A stretch of DNA of 64,000 nt from CAZVNZ01 sp964628515 (lineage in GTDB: Bacteria > Bacillota > Clostridia > Christensenellales > Christensenellaceae), in assembly GCA_964628515.1 (NCBI GenBank), contig CAZVNZ010000009.1, forward strand, positions 27,207 through 91,206, read 5' to 3'. A model generated the notes under the pieces. The model was not told the origin of the DNA and searched no databases. It worked only from the letters and a program-made list of their open reading frames with translations. Below, piece by piece: positions 25,762 through 35,300 of this stretch. The translations under genes and the position numbers were made by a program. Each line of letters begins with the position of its first letter. Within the stretch, counting starts at the first letter, position 1.

Positions 25762-26814
25762 ATGGGATTATTTGGATTCAACTTTAACGATATAGGCATA
25801 GACTTAGGTACTGCCAGCGTACTTGTGTACGTAAGAGGCAAAGGTATTGTACTGCGTGAGCCTTCTGTTGTGGCAGTAGATAGGATTTCGGGCAGGATGC
25901 TTGCAATCGGAGAGGAAGCCCGTATTATGCTTGGACGTACTCCCGGCAATATTGTTGCGGTACGGCCTTTGCGAGAAGGCGTAATATCCAACTTTCACGA
26001 TACCGAGCGTATGCTTAGGTATTTTTTAAGAAAGGTTATCGGAAAACGGCTATTTTTTAAACCACGAGTGGTTGTGTGCGTGCCTTCGGGAGTTACGGAA
26101 GTGGAAAAGCGCTCTGTAATAGAAGCAACGGAGGAGGCAGGGGCAAGGCACACCTGTTTAATAGAAGAGCCCATTGCGGCAGCCATTGGTGCCGGCATAG
26201 ACATTGGAGCACCCCAAGGTAATATGGTGTTAGATATTGGTGGCGGAACGGCTGATGTTGCCGTTATCTCTTTAGGTGGCGCAGTAATATCCGACTCTAT
26301 AAAAATTGCAGGAGATAAGTTTGACGACTACATCTCCCGCTACATCAAGAAAAAATATAATATGCTTATTGGCGAGAGAACGGCAGAAGAAATTAAAATC
26401 AACATAGGCTCTGCATTTCCCAGAAAGGAAGAGGCATATATGGAAGTTACAGGCAGAAACTTAATTTCCGGCTTGCCCAAAACCATAACCATAAGCTCTA
26501 ACGAAACCATAGAGGCTATGCAAGAGCCTCTTAACAGAATTATGGAAACCATGCACAGCGTGCTTGAGCGTACCCCACCCGAGCTTACGGCGGATATTGC
26601 GGAAAACGGTATTTGCATGACGGGCGGCGGCTCTATGCTTTACGGCTTAGACAGACTTCTAACCGAGCGCACAAAAATACCTTGCTACGTTGCAGAAGAT
26701 GCGGTATCTTGCGTGGCAATAGGCACAGGCAAAGCCCTTGAAAGCTTGGATATTTACAGCGCCGGCGCAGTTTACGATTACAGACGGGGAGATTACTACA
26801 ATCAAGGTTATTGA
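25762..26814 (+). CDS. mreB: MreB/Mbl-family rod-shape actin
   Basis: A 350-aa bacterial actin homologue. The phosphate-1 motif is GIDLGTASVLVY (12-23), and phosphate-2 is LDIGGGTADVAVISLGG. Connecting and adenosine motifs (MTGGGSMLYGLD) and the N-terminal amphipathic start MGLFGF are also present. Length and motifs are standard. MreB directs side-wall peptidoglycan synthesis under the membrane. No mreC, mreD or radC gene is next to it, so it is an orphan copy, more like Mbl or MreBH in layout. The gene is transcribed alone and converges on the giant surface-protein cluster. Confidence 0.93.
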   Translation: MGLFGFNFNDIGIDLGTASVLVYVRGKGIVLREPSVVAVDRISGRMLAIGEEARIMLGRTPGNIVAVRPLREGVISNFHDTERMLRYFLRKVIGKRLFFKPRVVVCVPSGVTEVEKRSVIEATEEAGARHTCLIEEPIAAAIGAGIDIGAPQGNMVLDIGGGTADVAVISLGGAVISDSIKIAGDKFDDYISRYIKKKYNMLIGERTAEEIKINIGSAFPRKEEAYMEVTGRNLISGLPKTITISSNETIEAMQEPLNRIMETMHSVLERTPPELTADIAENGICMTGGGSMLYGLDRLLTERTKIPCYVAEDAVSCVAIGTGKALESLDIYSAGAVYDYRRGDYYNQGY

Positions 26815-26843
26815 TTTAGTTATTTTTAAGATGATTTTGGCTC

Positions 26844-26864
26844 GTAGGCGTATATCTCGCCTGC
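26844..26864 (+). terminator. Weak terminator-like hairpin after mreB
   Basis: A 7-bp stem (GTAGGCG with CGCCTGC, one G·T pair) closes a seven-base loop about 30 bases after the mreB stop. A T5 run comes only about 11 bases further on, so the call is weak. Confidence 0.3.
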
Positions 26865-26928
26865 GGGCTTTATACTTTTTAGTGGATTAATATTTTCGGG
26901 TTTTTCCGGGCGGATTTGTTTGGAGTTT

Positions 26929-27078
26929 TTAACTATCTTTGGAATTATTGGCAATTCCACCATAATTACCTTTATTTTCAGATCTTTCATCAAGAGCTTT
27001 TTGTACATCTGCCAAAAGAGATGCGTGCTTGTATGGCTTATTTTTATTATTAAGCCACTTGTAATATCCTAATTTGTA
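26929..27078 (-). pseudogene. Possible remnant of an IS3-type transposase (OrfB N-terminal part)
   Basis: A minus-strand frame without a start codon encodes about 49 residues: YKLGYYKWLNNKNKPYK, then LLADVQKALDERSENKGNYGG. The GYYKWL...YG pattern resembles the region before the catalytic core of IS3/IS150-type OrfB transposases. The frame has no upstream continuation and stops quickly, so it would be a decayed fragment. The match is from memory of the family and weak. Confidence 0.33.
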
Positions 27079-27635
27079 CACACACTACCCCCCAAATGCT
27101 AAACCGCCGACACTCTTTGCACCGGCGGTTTGTAAGGAGTTAGACAGTTGAATCATATCTGCTAAATAACATGCCGTTATTTAGCACATTGCTACGTGCA
27201 ACATTAGTATATGATGTGCTGCAATTTATGTAAAGGCGTAAAGAAGGTTTTATGTACTCTCAGCTGTACATTTTAGCAAACAGGTGGTGGCTTTATGGGT
27301 AGCTAAATAAGCCTTTGATGGGGGGTTGTTTTGTCTATTATGCTAACGCCTGCTTTTTTGCCCTACATACTAAATTAGTATTATTTGTATATATTATGTT
27401 TTGTATATAAATAATTATAGCACACATTTTAACTTATTGTATTCACATTTACATTTATTTATTAACGTTTATAATAGTTTGGAAAAACCCTATTAGAATA
27501 GCGATACAACTGTATTGCATATCCAAAAATCTACACTATTTTTTAGGGTTTTTTCTAAGTAAAAACTTTCGAATGTTATTTTCCCATAAGATTTTCCAAA
27601 AAAACTACCGAGCGTTATCTGCCGTGGATTTTTCC
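27079..27635. other. Gene-free segment with several hairpins, function unknown
   Basis: No plausible protein-coding frame was seen. The segment holds a 9-bp hairpin AAACCGCCG...CGGCGGTTT at 27101-27131, a perfect GCTAAATAAC...GTTATTTAGC stem near 27170-27195, and a GGCTTTAT...ATAAGCC hairpin near 27290-27316. A partly decayed tandem copy of the downstream terminator lies near 27580-27632. I could not match it to a known riboswitch or ncRNA. It may be remains of a mobile element or an unrecognised small RNA. Confidence 0.4.
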
Positions 27636-27671
27636 CAAAAAAATCCACCGAGTGTTACCAGCGGTGGATTT
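27636..27671 (-). terminator. Intrinsic terminator of giant surface protein 1
   Basis: A perfect 10-bp stem (AAATCCACCG/CGGTGGATTT) lies 54 bases after the stop codon, followed on the minus strand by a T-run. The stem core ATCCACCG is shared with the terminator of surface protein 2 at 32326-32353, and a decayed copy lies just downstream. Confidence 0.82.
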
Positions 27672-27724
27672 CTCATGGAGATTATTTAATGAATAACAAG
27701 TTTGCACGTAAATCTTTATTGGTA

Positions 27725-30700
27725 TTAGTTTACGCTCTGCCGAGTTTTGGATTTTTCTATGGGCATAAACTCGTCTTTATCCGCTTTAGAGCTTTTCTTT
27801 GCCAAGAAAGCTACTATAACTTCGCCTATTGCAAGTATTGCCATTAGTATTGTAAAGTTGTCCGTAAGTACCATTGGCAGACGCATATCTTGCGTCAGTA
27901 AGAATATTATTGTCGCACATATTGCAAGTGCAATGCCTGCAATGCGTGCTATGCCTTTACGTTTTAGGGTGCTTCTGTCCTCAAATTCCCTAATATTAGT
28001 TTTTTGATTCTTCTTTTTACCAACAACATATGTGCTTATCAGCGCTATTGCTATTACTACCGTAACTATGGCAAGCAGTAGGTTTAGCAATGCCCAAGAG
28101 GGAACTGTCGCCACTAAGGGTATTTTGTTTTCCTCTATATTTTCTACGGGTTGCTCCGCAGGTGTGCCTTCAGCTAAGGGCACTTGCCCATCCGCTACTG
28201 TTGCAGTGGGTACTTCCGGAACGGTGGGTGCCGCCGCTGCCGCCGCAGGTGCTGCCACTGCCACAGGAGCAGGTGCAGGTGCTGCCGCAACTGTTGCAGG
28301 CTCTTCCTCTGCCGGTGGAGTTACAGGTGCAGGTGCTGTTGGAGGAGTATCCTCCGGAGTTTCTACAAGCACTCCCGGCGTAAAGGTAAAGTCATCCTCG
28401 GGTTGTGGCTCTTCCGGTGTTGGGTTTTGTGGAATTTCCGTATTTTCCGGTTCCGGCTCTTCGGGTGCTACGGCACCTTTTGCCGTTATTTCCATATTAC
28501 CCGGTATTAAGTCTATTTTGTAGTTGGGGTAATCCTCGCTTAGTACCGGTCTTACTTGGTAGTTGCCCGGTGCTTCTCCTAAGTCTCTCTCGTAGGTATA
28601 CCTCAACTGCTCGTTATTTTTGTTGCCCTCAACCTTTGCGGTAAATGTGGGGTCTGTTTCTTCCTCTTCTTTAGAAGAATTAAATACGGTAATAAAGGCT
28701 TCCGCTTGTAGTATTTCTAACATACCCGGCTCTTCCTCGATGTTGTAATTAGGGTAGTCCTCGTCAACTACTTGTGGAGTAACCTCGTATTTTACGCCGT
28801 TTCTTACGTCCTCGCCTGCCTGCCTTCTAAAAGTGCTCTTAATTTCTAAGTTTTTATCTCTTAGCATTAGACTGCCTTTTGTGATTTCCGTTTTATAAGC
28901 AGGATCGGCGTCGCCGTAGAATTTTTCCGTATCTACCGTCCTTATTGTTAGAGGTGCAGGGTCTATTCTTAGAGTACCCTTATTAAATACAAACCTGAAT
29001 TGATTGCTTTCTAAATACTCATTATCATACATTACCATAGGTTCTTGAACATTAAAATCTGTATAGTAGTTTCCTTTGTTTAAACCGGTTGCTGTTGCTG
29101 TAATACCCTTTAAGGTGTAGTTTTCAGGGTTATTGCCGGTTGCACTTAGAGTAGATACAGTAGATACTTCTATATCGGGGGTGCTTATTGTAAACTCGTA
29201 CCCTTGTATTTCATGCAATACGCCATTATAGGTGGCAAAGTCGGATTTACCCGTTACCGTAACTACCGCTTTTTCTTGGTACCAACCATAAATAGTTGTG
29301 TCCTCGTTAATTATTGTAGACATATTTATTTGATTGAAGAACTTATCGTTGTCGCTCCAACCAATAAAGTAGTGTGTTTCGGTATCTTCCGCCATGGGAG
29401 GTGTTATATCGTTAAGCATCGTACCTTTAGAAACCATTTTTGTACTTTCCCCTACTAATGTGCTTCCGTTTAATGCTACAAATTCTACCTTAACTTTTGT
29501 AGATCTTACATTAGCAACGTAAGTAGTATCTTTAGTAATAGCATCTTTTCTGATTTCATCATTTTGTCTAAGGGTGCCTTCTCCCTCTACCGTCCAACCC
29601 GTAAATTCGTAGTCGGGTAGTAGGCTCACATTAGGTATTGCCGCCATTCTTAATGCTTCGGCTTCCTCTATGGTTAATCCCGGTGTAATTTTATGAAAAG
29701 AATTAGGTATGGAAAGCGAGCCGTCTATACCCTCAGCGCTCAAATCAAAACCGAGTTTAACCGACGGTGCAAACATAGCATAGAAGTCTGTGTTTTCAGT
29801 TATTGGATTAACTCCAATATCCTTAACCGCATCGTCAAAGCTCTTTGTGGTACTCCAACCTACAAAGACGTGGGTATCGTCTTCTTTAGTCATAGGCGTA
29901 TCTTGTAACCTCTCACCATTTTTTATGGTGATGGTTGTTTTACCATCGATAGTGCCACCATCTGTTGCGAAGAAGTTTACGGTAACCATTTCGGGGTTGG
30001 TTCTCTCCCCCATTGCGGTGTATGTAGTATCTGCCGTTATTACTTCTTTGCTAAAATCTGTAACAATGTCGTCCTTAGATGCTGTTTTACTCCAGCCTAA
30101 AAATTTGTAGTCATTTTTTGGAGTAGGAGCGGGTATTGTATACCTTAATTCATTTAAATTTTCTTCGGATAGTGCAAGCCCTTTTGGAAATTTATCAAAC
30201 ACCGTGGGGGTAGCATCAGCAAATCCATTTTCAGAGGGTATAACAAATCTAACAGTCACAACATCCTTTTCACTAAACATAGCTGTAAATTCTGTATCCG
30301 CCTTTATTTCTGTGCTTGCAATATTTATCACAGCATTATTAGGTGACCCTGTTGTACTCCAACCAATAAACTCGTGCCGTAAATTCGCTTCGGGTGTGGG
30401 TATTACTGCGCTATCAAGAAGAGAGCCTTTTTGCATTATTACAGGTGATTGCCCTCCCACTATTGTACCGCCTGTTCCTGCAACGAAGGTTACGGTCGCC
30501 CATTGAGATAGGTCTTTTTCAAAATAACCTTTTAAATTAATATTTTCAGTTATTTTTATAGTGTTTGCTACAAATTTTTTGTAGTTATCTAAGCTACTTT
30601 TCCAGCCCAAAAATTTGTAACCGGGTATGGTAAGGGATGGTGTAGGCACAATTGTATCATAAGCTAAAAGCTGTGGGTTTGGATTGGGCATACCTACAAC

Positions 30701-31867
30701 CTTGCTCGCATCCATATCTGTTATAGGTTCTATTTCGTAGGTAGCTTTATATGTTGCTTCACAAACTACAAAGCCATTAATACGAGCATCCTTTTCATTT
30801 TCGCTTAAAATTAAGCAATCCCATGTTACATCTTTATAATTACCGTTAAACACTACACCTATTTTTTTGCTAAGCTCAGCTACCGCTGCTTCCAGTGCCG
30901 AATTACTCGGATAGTCGGAAATAGTAATGTTATTGTTTGGTAAGAGCATACTATTTTTTGCACTTTCTACTAAGTTGTTTGGCACAGTAACTTTAACATT
31001 GTCTGAGCTTACCTGCACATATGTTCCCGATTGTAATGGTGTTCCGTCTCTTGCAATCATAGTTAGATAAAAACTGCCGTCTGCAACTACATTTTGTTTT
31101 GCGGGGTTATTACCCTTTAAGTAGATTTTTACTGTGTAGTTATTATTGTAATGCTCATCATCATCAAAGTCTATAGAGCCTACTTTATAAAAATCATTTG
31201 ATCTATAGTCTGTTCTTAATTCATTTTGGTTGTTTGTGATTTTCTCAAAAAGTGCGTTTGCAAGATTTGCACCTCTTAATTCTTCATAGTAATCATCCAT
31301 GGTATCTTCGGATATATTGTTAATATAACCGACAACATCAGGGCTGTTATCATCTACACTGCCGTAATTTCCATAGTACACATTAACCGTAATACTATAC
31401 CTGTCATTCCCACCTTGCAAACTCTGCACGCCCGGCTCTAATGCGCCTTTTTCTCCCTTAGCTATTTGCTCTTTATATTGAGCACTAAAAGAAGAAACTT
31501 CTTTTATTTCTCCTGTGGGTTGCTCCTTTGTGGCAGGGGTTTGGTTGGGTGTAGATAGCACATCTTCTTTATTGCCTATACTATCGCTTTGCCCCTCGCT
31601 TGGTATTCCAATAACCACTTGCTCATCTATGGGCTTAGCTATCACCGTTGTCTCTTGCTCTGCCGTGGGTGGCTGTGCCTCCCCTGTGGGTGGTTGCTCC
31701 ACGGTAGTCGGAGGTGCGCCCTCCCCTATTTCCGCATTAGCTTTTTGCGCAAAGCCGTCAGTAGTAGCTAATACACTTGTTTGTGCCAAAGTTATTAACA
31801 ATGCACATACAAGTACAAAGCTAAACAGCCTTAAAAGCTTCTTTTTGTTTGCGTTTTTCTTTTTCAT
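27725..31867 (-). CDS. Giant secreted protein 1: unknown N-domain, InlB-like repeats, MBG repeats, three-helix tail
   Basis: Translation from the ATG at 31867 (AAGGAGC upstream) gives 1380 aa. A Lys-rich start and hydrophobic core ending QTSVLA form a signal peptide. A Pro/Thr/Glu linker follows, then a unique domain of about 240 residues that I do not recognise, then at least six InlB/Listeria-Bacteroides-type repeats with F-(I/L/V)-GWS motifs (about 400-860). Next are two MBG-like repeats, one with KFYGDADP, and a Pro/Ala-rich linker. The tail has three predicted membrane helices (WALLNLLLAIV..., IARIAGIALAICATIIFLLT, and a last one) separated by basic loops, and includes QDMRLPMVL. There is no LPXTG signal. 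It should sit in the membrane by its tail with repeats outside. It is the most diverged of the four paralogues. Confidence 0.85.
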   Translation of the reverse strand: MKKKNANKKKLLRLFSFVLVCALLITLAQTSVLATTDGFAQKANAEIGEGAPPTTVEQPPTGEAQPPTAEQETTVIAKPIDEQVVIGIPSEGQSDSIGNKEDVLSTPNQTPATKEQPTGEIKEVSSFSAQYKEQIAKGEKGALEPGVQSLQGGNDRYSITVNVYYGNYGSVDDNSPDVVGYINNISEDTMDDYYEELRGANLANALFEKITNNQNELRTDYRSNDFYKVGSIDFDDDEHYNNNYTVKIYLKGNNPAKQNVVADGSFYLTMIARDGTPLQSGTYVQVSSDNVKVTVPNNLVESAKNSMLLPNNNITISDYPSNSALEAAVAELSKKIGVVFNGNYKDVTWDCLILSENEKDARINGFVVCEATYKATYEIEPITDMDASKVVGMPNPNPQLLAYDTIVPTPSLTIPGYKFLGWKSSLDNYKKFVANTIKITENINLKGYFEKDLSQWATVTFVAGTGGTIVGGQSPVIMQKGSLLDSAVIPTPEANLRHEFIGWSTTGSPNNAVINIASTEIKADTEFTAMFSEKDVVTVRFVIPSENGFADATPTVFDKFPKGLALSEENLNELRYTIPAPTPKNDYKFLGWSKTASKDDIVTDFSKEVITADTTYTAMGERTNPEMVTVNFFATDGGTIDGKTTITIKNGERLQDTPMTKEDDTHVFVGWSTTKSFDDAVKDIGVNPITENTDFYAMFAPSVKLGFDLSAEGIDGSLSIPNSFHKITPGLTIEEAEALRMAAIPNVSLLPDYEFTGWTVEGEGTLRQNDEIRKDAITKDTTYVANVRSTKVKVEFVALNGSTLVGESTKMVSKGTMLNDITPPMAEDTETHYFIGWSDNDKFFNQINMSTIINEDTTIYGWYQEKAVVTVTGKSDFATYNGVLHEIQGYEFTISTPDIEVSTVSTLSATGNNPENYTLKGITATATGLNKGNYYTDFNVQEPMVMYDNEYLESNQFRFVFNKGTLRIDPAPLTIRTVDTEKFYGDADPAYKTEITKGSLMLRDKNLEIKSTFRRQAGEDVRNGVKYEVTPQVVDEDYPNYNIEEEPGMLEILQAEAFITVFNSSKEEEETDPTFTAKVEGNKNNEQLRYTYERDLGEAPGNYQVRPVLSEDYPNYKIDLIPGNMEITAKGAVAPEEPEPENTEIPQNPTPEEPQPEDDFTFTPGVLVETPEDTPPTAPAPVTPPAEEEPATVAAAPAPAPVAVAAPAAAAAAPTVPEVPTATVADGQVPLAEGTPAEQPVENIEENKIPLVATVPSWALLNLLLAIVTVVIAIALISTYVVGKKKNQKTNIREFEDRSTLKRKGIARIAGIALAICATIIFLLTQDMRLPMVLTDNFTILMAILAIGEVIVAFLAKKSSKADKDEFMPIEKSKTRQSVN
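28195..28530 (-). repeat. Low-complexity Pro/Ala/Glu linker of surface protein 1
   Basis: This segment encodes the Pro, Ala and Glu-rich stretch before the membrane tail (blocks like APAPAPVAVAAPAAAAAA). The DNA is GC-rich and repetitive on both strands, which creates long but meaningless frames on the plus strand. Confidence 0.75.
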
Positions 31868-32080
31868 GTCTTGCTCCTTCCATACAATATACATTTACAC
31901 GTTTTTAGCGAAGTGCCTTTTACATAGTAGTATGCTACTCTGCTAAACTTTTGGCAAGCCCGAATACGAGTATAGATAATTTTCTAATCCATTAAATTAT
32001 AAAGCCTTTTCTCTTTTGCATCGTGATTATTAGTTGAGATTGCCATATTTGTCTATTTATTAGTATTTGTATGTACCTTA

Positions 32081-32115
32081 ATTATATTCCATTGTAGTCG
32101 CAAATGTGGTCTCAA
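32081..32115 (-). promoter_or_regulatory. TTNNGAC repeat promoter of giant surface protein 1
   Basis: On the minus strand: TTGAGACC, 4 bases (ACAT), TTGCGACT, 9 bases, then TATAAT. No TTGACA-like -35 lies 17 bases from the -10, so the paired repeats probably bind an activator. It is located about 205 bases before the start codon. The same layout occurs at 42283, 50649, 51278 and 55835. Confidence 0.75.
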
Positions 32116-32325
32116 AAAAAAAAGTTAGGTAATTATTTTGCAATAATTAGATTTTATTCTATTTATTGGCGATATTTACAAAAACTCCGTATAAAACGAG
32201 GGGTTTTTAGCTTGTGTACAGACTACTGATTTATATTAGTCCCAAATGGGCATAAAAGAGTGTGGCTATATGTTGAGTTTATTACAAATAATTGACGTCG
32301 ATTATTCAACTTTGCCTATAACACT
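32116..32325. other. Intergenic segment between surface proteins 2 and 1
   Basis: No coding frame was seen. It contains a terminator-like hairpin at 32180-32208 (AAAAACTCCG...CGAGGGGTTTTT, one G·U pair), a possible second stop for the surface protein 2 transcript. There is also a near-perfect 20-bp palindrome AATAATTGACGTCGATTATT at 32287-32306, a possible protein-binding site. Confidence 0.45.
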
Positions 32326-32353
32326 AAAATCCACCGTTTGCACGGTGGATTTT
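32326..32353 (-). terminator. Intrinsic terminator of giant surface protein 2
   Basis: A perfect 11-bp stem (AAAATCCACCG/CGGTGGATTTT) with a six-base loop lies 34 bases after the stop. Its arm shares ATCCACCG with the terminator of surface protein 1. Confidence 0.75.
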
Positions 32354-32387
32354 AAAGTTTAGTCTTTTATTGCATTATGTCTTTAGC

Positions 32388-35300
32388 TTACATATCCTGC
32401 ACACTTGGTGTGCCAACGGTTGCTTGCTCGTCGTCGTCCTTTTTGCGGCTCTTTTTTGTAAAGAATGCCACTACTATTTGAGCTATTGCAATTATTGCCA
32501 TAAGCAACGTCCACTTATCTGTAAATACCATTGGCAGACGCATATCTTCCGTTAGTATAAACACTATAACCGCTACTATTGCCACAACTATGCTTATAAT
32601 GCGTGCAATGCCCTTGCGCTTTAATGTGCCTTTTTCTTCCTCTTCCTCACGCATAGCAGCTCTGCTTACATTGCCTTCCTCATCATCATTCTTTCTCTTC
32701 TTGCCTACAAAGTATGCTACTGTTACCACTAAAGCTATTATCGCCGTTAGTATGGCAAGTATTAGGTTAAGTAGTGCCCAAGAGGGTAGATTAGATGCTA
32801 AGGGTACTTTTGTACCCCCGATGTCTACATAACGGTCTCCCTCATTTAGAGGAATTTGTCCGTTATTTATATCGTCTGTAAGCCTTGTATCTGCCGTTGC
32901 TTGTGGTGCAATAGTAGGTACTGTGGGCGCCGCAGGTGCTACTGTGGGTGCCGCAGGTGCAGGTGCCGCCGGTACTGCCGGAGCTTCTGCCTCAGGTGTT
33001 ATAGGCTCTTCCTCAGCAGGAGTATCCGTAGGTGCGGGAGGCTCGGTAGTCGGTCCTGCCGGTGCCGGTGATTCTACCGGTGCGCCTTGGGTAATTGTTA
33101 GATTACCGTTTGTCAGTTTTAAGTCGTAGTTACTGTAGCTTTTAGCAGGAAGTATATTTATGGGATATACGCCTACGCCTTCGCCACCATCACGCCTAAA
33201 GGTAAACTCGAATTTATCTCCGTTTTTAGCGCCGTTGGCATTTGCGCTAAAGGTTGGGTCTGCACTGCCTGCTGTTTTTGTTGCATTATCGCCCACTATT
33301 GTTGCAGGTGCTTTTGTAATCTCAAACAGTGCGGTGTTTGCTTTAACAACATAGTTTTCGTTGTCTTTTATGTCTACATTGATTTTATATGTACCTGTGT
33401 CTTCTCCCTCATCTCTGATAAGGTCGTAGTTTAGCTGATCCTCTCCAACCGTACCTTTAACCGTAGCTGTAAGTTGTGGGTCCTCATCTCCGTAAACTTT
33501 TGTTTTGTTATCTGGAAGTATGAGTACATCCACTTCTTTTGGTGCTATTATAAATTCGGCATTTTCAAAAGTAACTTTGTAGTTGGGGTTTAGCCCGGGG
33601 GTTACTTCTATTGAGTATGTGCCTACGTTCTCCGATTTATTGGAGCGGTCTACACCATAATTTACTTTGTCAAAGCCCGGTTTTGCAACCTCGCCCGATA
33701 CACTTGCTACAAAGGTAGGATCTACCTCGCCGTAGATTTTGCCATCTCCTTGTGCTTTAATGTGTGCCTCTTTAGGATTGATGACAAATGTACCTTCTTT
33801 AGTTACAATATTGGAGTAATTGGGGTTGTTACCTATTAACTCTACTCTTGTAACGTAGCTGTCTACATTCTCGTTATTTGCTCCTTCCTTTTGTACACGT
33901 ACCACACGTGTTTCAATGGTATCACCGTTTATTGTTCCGTCTACCGTAGCCGTTAGCGTTGGGTCGTCCTCGCCGTAGGTTTTAGAGGCAAAGTTAGGTG
34001 TAATTATAACCTCTGTTGTTATAGGAGTAATTTCAAACTCCGCATTATGAGGGGTTATAGTGTAGTTAGGGTTTTGCCCTTCGGTAGCCAGCGGAACAAC
34101 GCTGTAAGTGCCTACATTTTCGTTGCCTGTACGATATAAGCTGTACTTAATCTTATCGTAGGTAATGCCGTCTCTGTCCGCAGCTTCGCCTATTACATAG
34201 CCCGATAGTGGCGGGTCTTGTAATTGCCCGTATCTCTTGCTTGCAGGATTTGCATATATATCCGCAGGTTTTTGAGTTATGGTAAAGGTGTTGGTATCAA
34301 GTGTAATATTTGTGTAGTTGGGGTTTTCCTCCAATAATTTTACACTTAACTCGTAACCGCCGGCTTTAACATCTTCGCCTTTGTCTACTCTTACTACTTC
34401 GTATTTAATATCTCCCTCTTTAACTTCTCCTGCTACGGTTGCCGTAAATTTTGCAGGGTCTGCTTGTCCGTATTCTTTTGATGCAATCGCGGGTTTTATT
34501 ACCACGCCGTCTAAAGGAGTTATTGTAATTGTGCCGTTTACTGCCGTAACATCATAATTGGGGTTTGCGTCCTTGTCCGCAGTTACAATTATATCGTAAG
34601 GTGTGGGTCTAACCGCAAGCTCTCCTTGGTCTCTTGTAACATTATAGCTTACATCGTCCGTGCCCTTGATGTCATCTTGGTATTTTACCGTTTTCGGTAA
34701 ATCGGCATCCGCAGGTATCGGGTCTCCGTATTTAAGTACGAGTTCTCCACCTTGTACTGTTACGGGACGTGGTTTAATTGTGTATGTGCCCTCTGTAACG
34801 TTTATCAAGGATTTACCGTCTTTATCTGTATAGTAGGGGTTATCGCCCAGTTTTACTTCTATATTATAACCGCCGTCCACAACCTCCTCGCCGCCTACAC
34901 GTTCTAAGGTGTAGTTTATTTTAGGTGCGCCCTCAGGCACGTTGGTACGTGCTGTAAGTGCTGCATCCTTAGCTCCGTAGAATTTCTCTAAGTTGTCTAC
35001 AGTAAGCGATGCTGTGCCTATTGGCAGTACTTTTAACGTACCCGGTGTAAAGTTTATGGTATAGTTGGGATTTTGCCCTTCAATAATATCGATTGGGTAT
35101 TCTCCTACCACTTTTTCGTTGCCCTTAAGCGTCAGCTCATAGTTTAGCTTATCCGCATTAAAGCCGGGATTCGTTATATTTAACTCTTCTTTAGCATAAA
35201 ACGTAGGTTTGTCCTCGCCTATTGTAATAGTTTGTACCAGCGGATCCACTTTTACGTCTACAGTTCTCTTTTTAATAGTCAGCTTGCCCGAAGTTATTAC

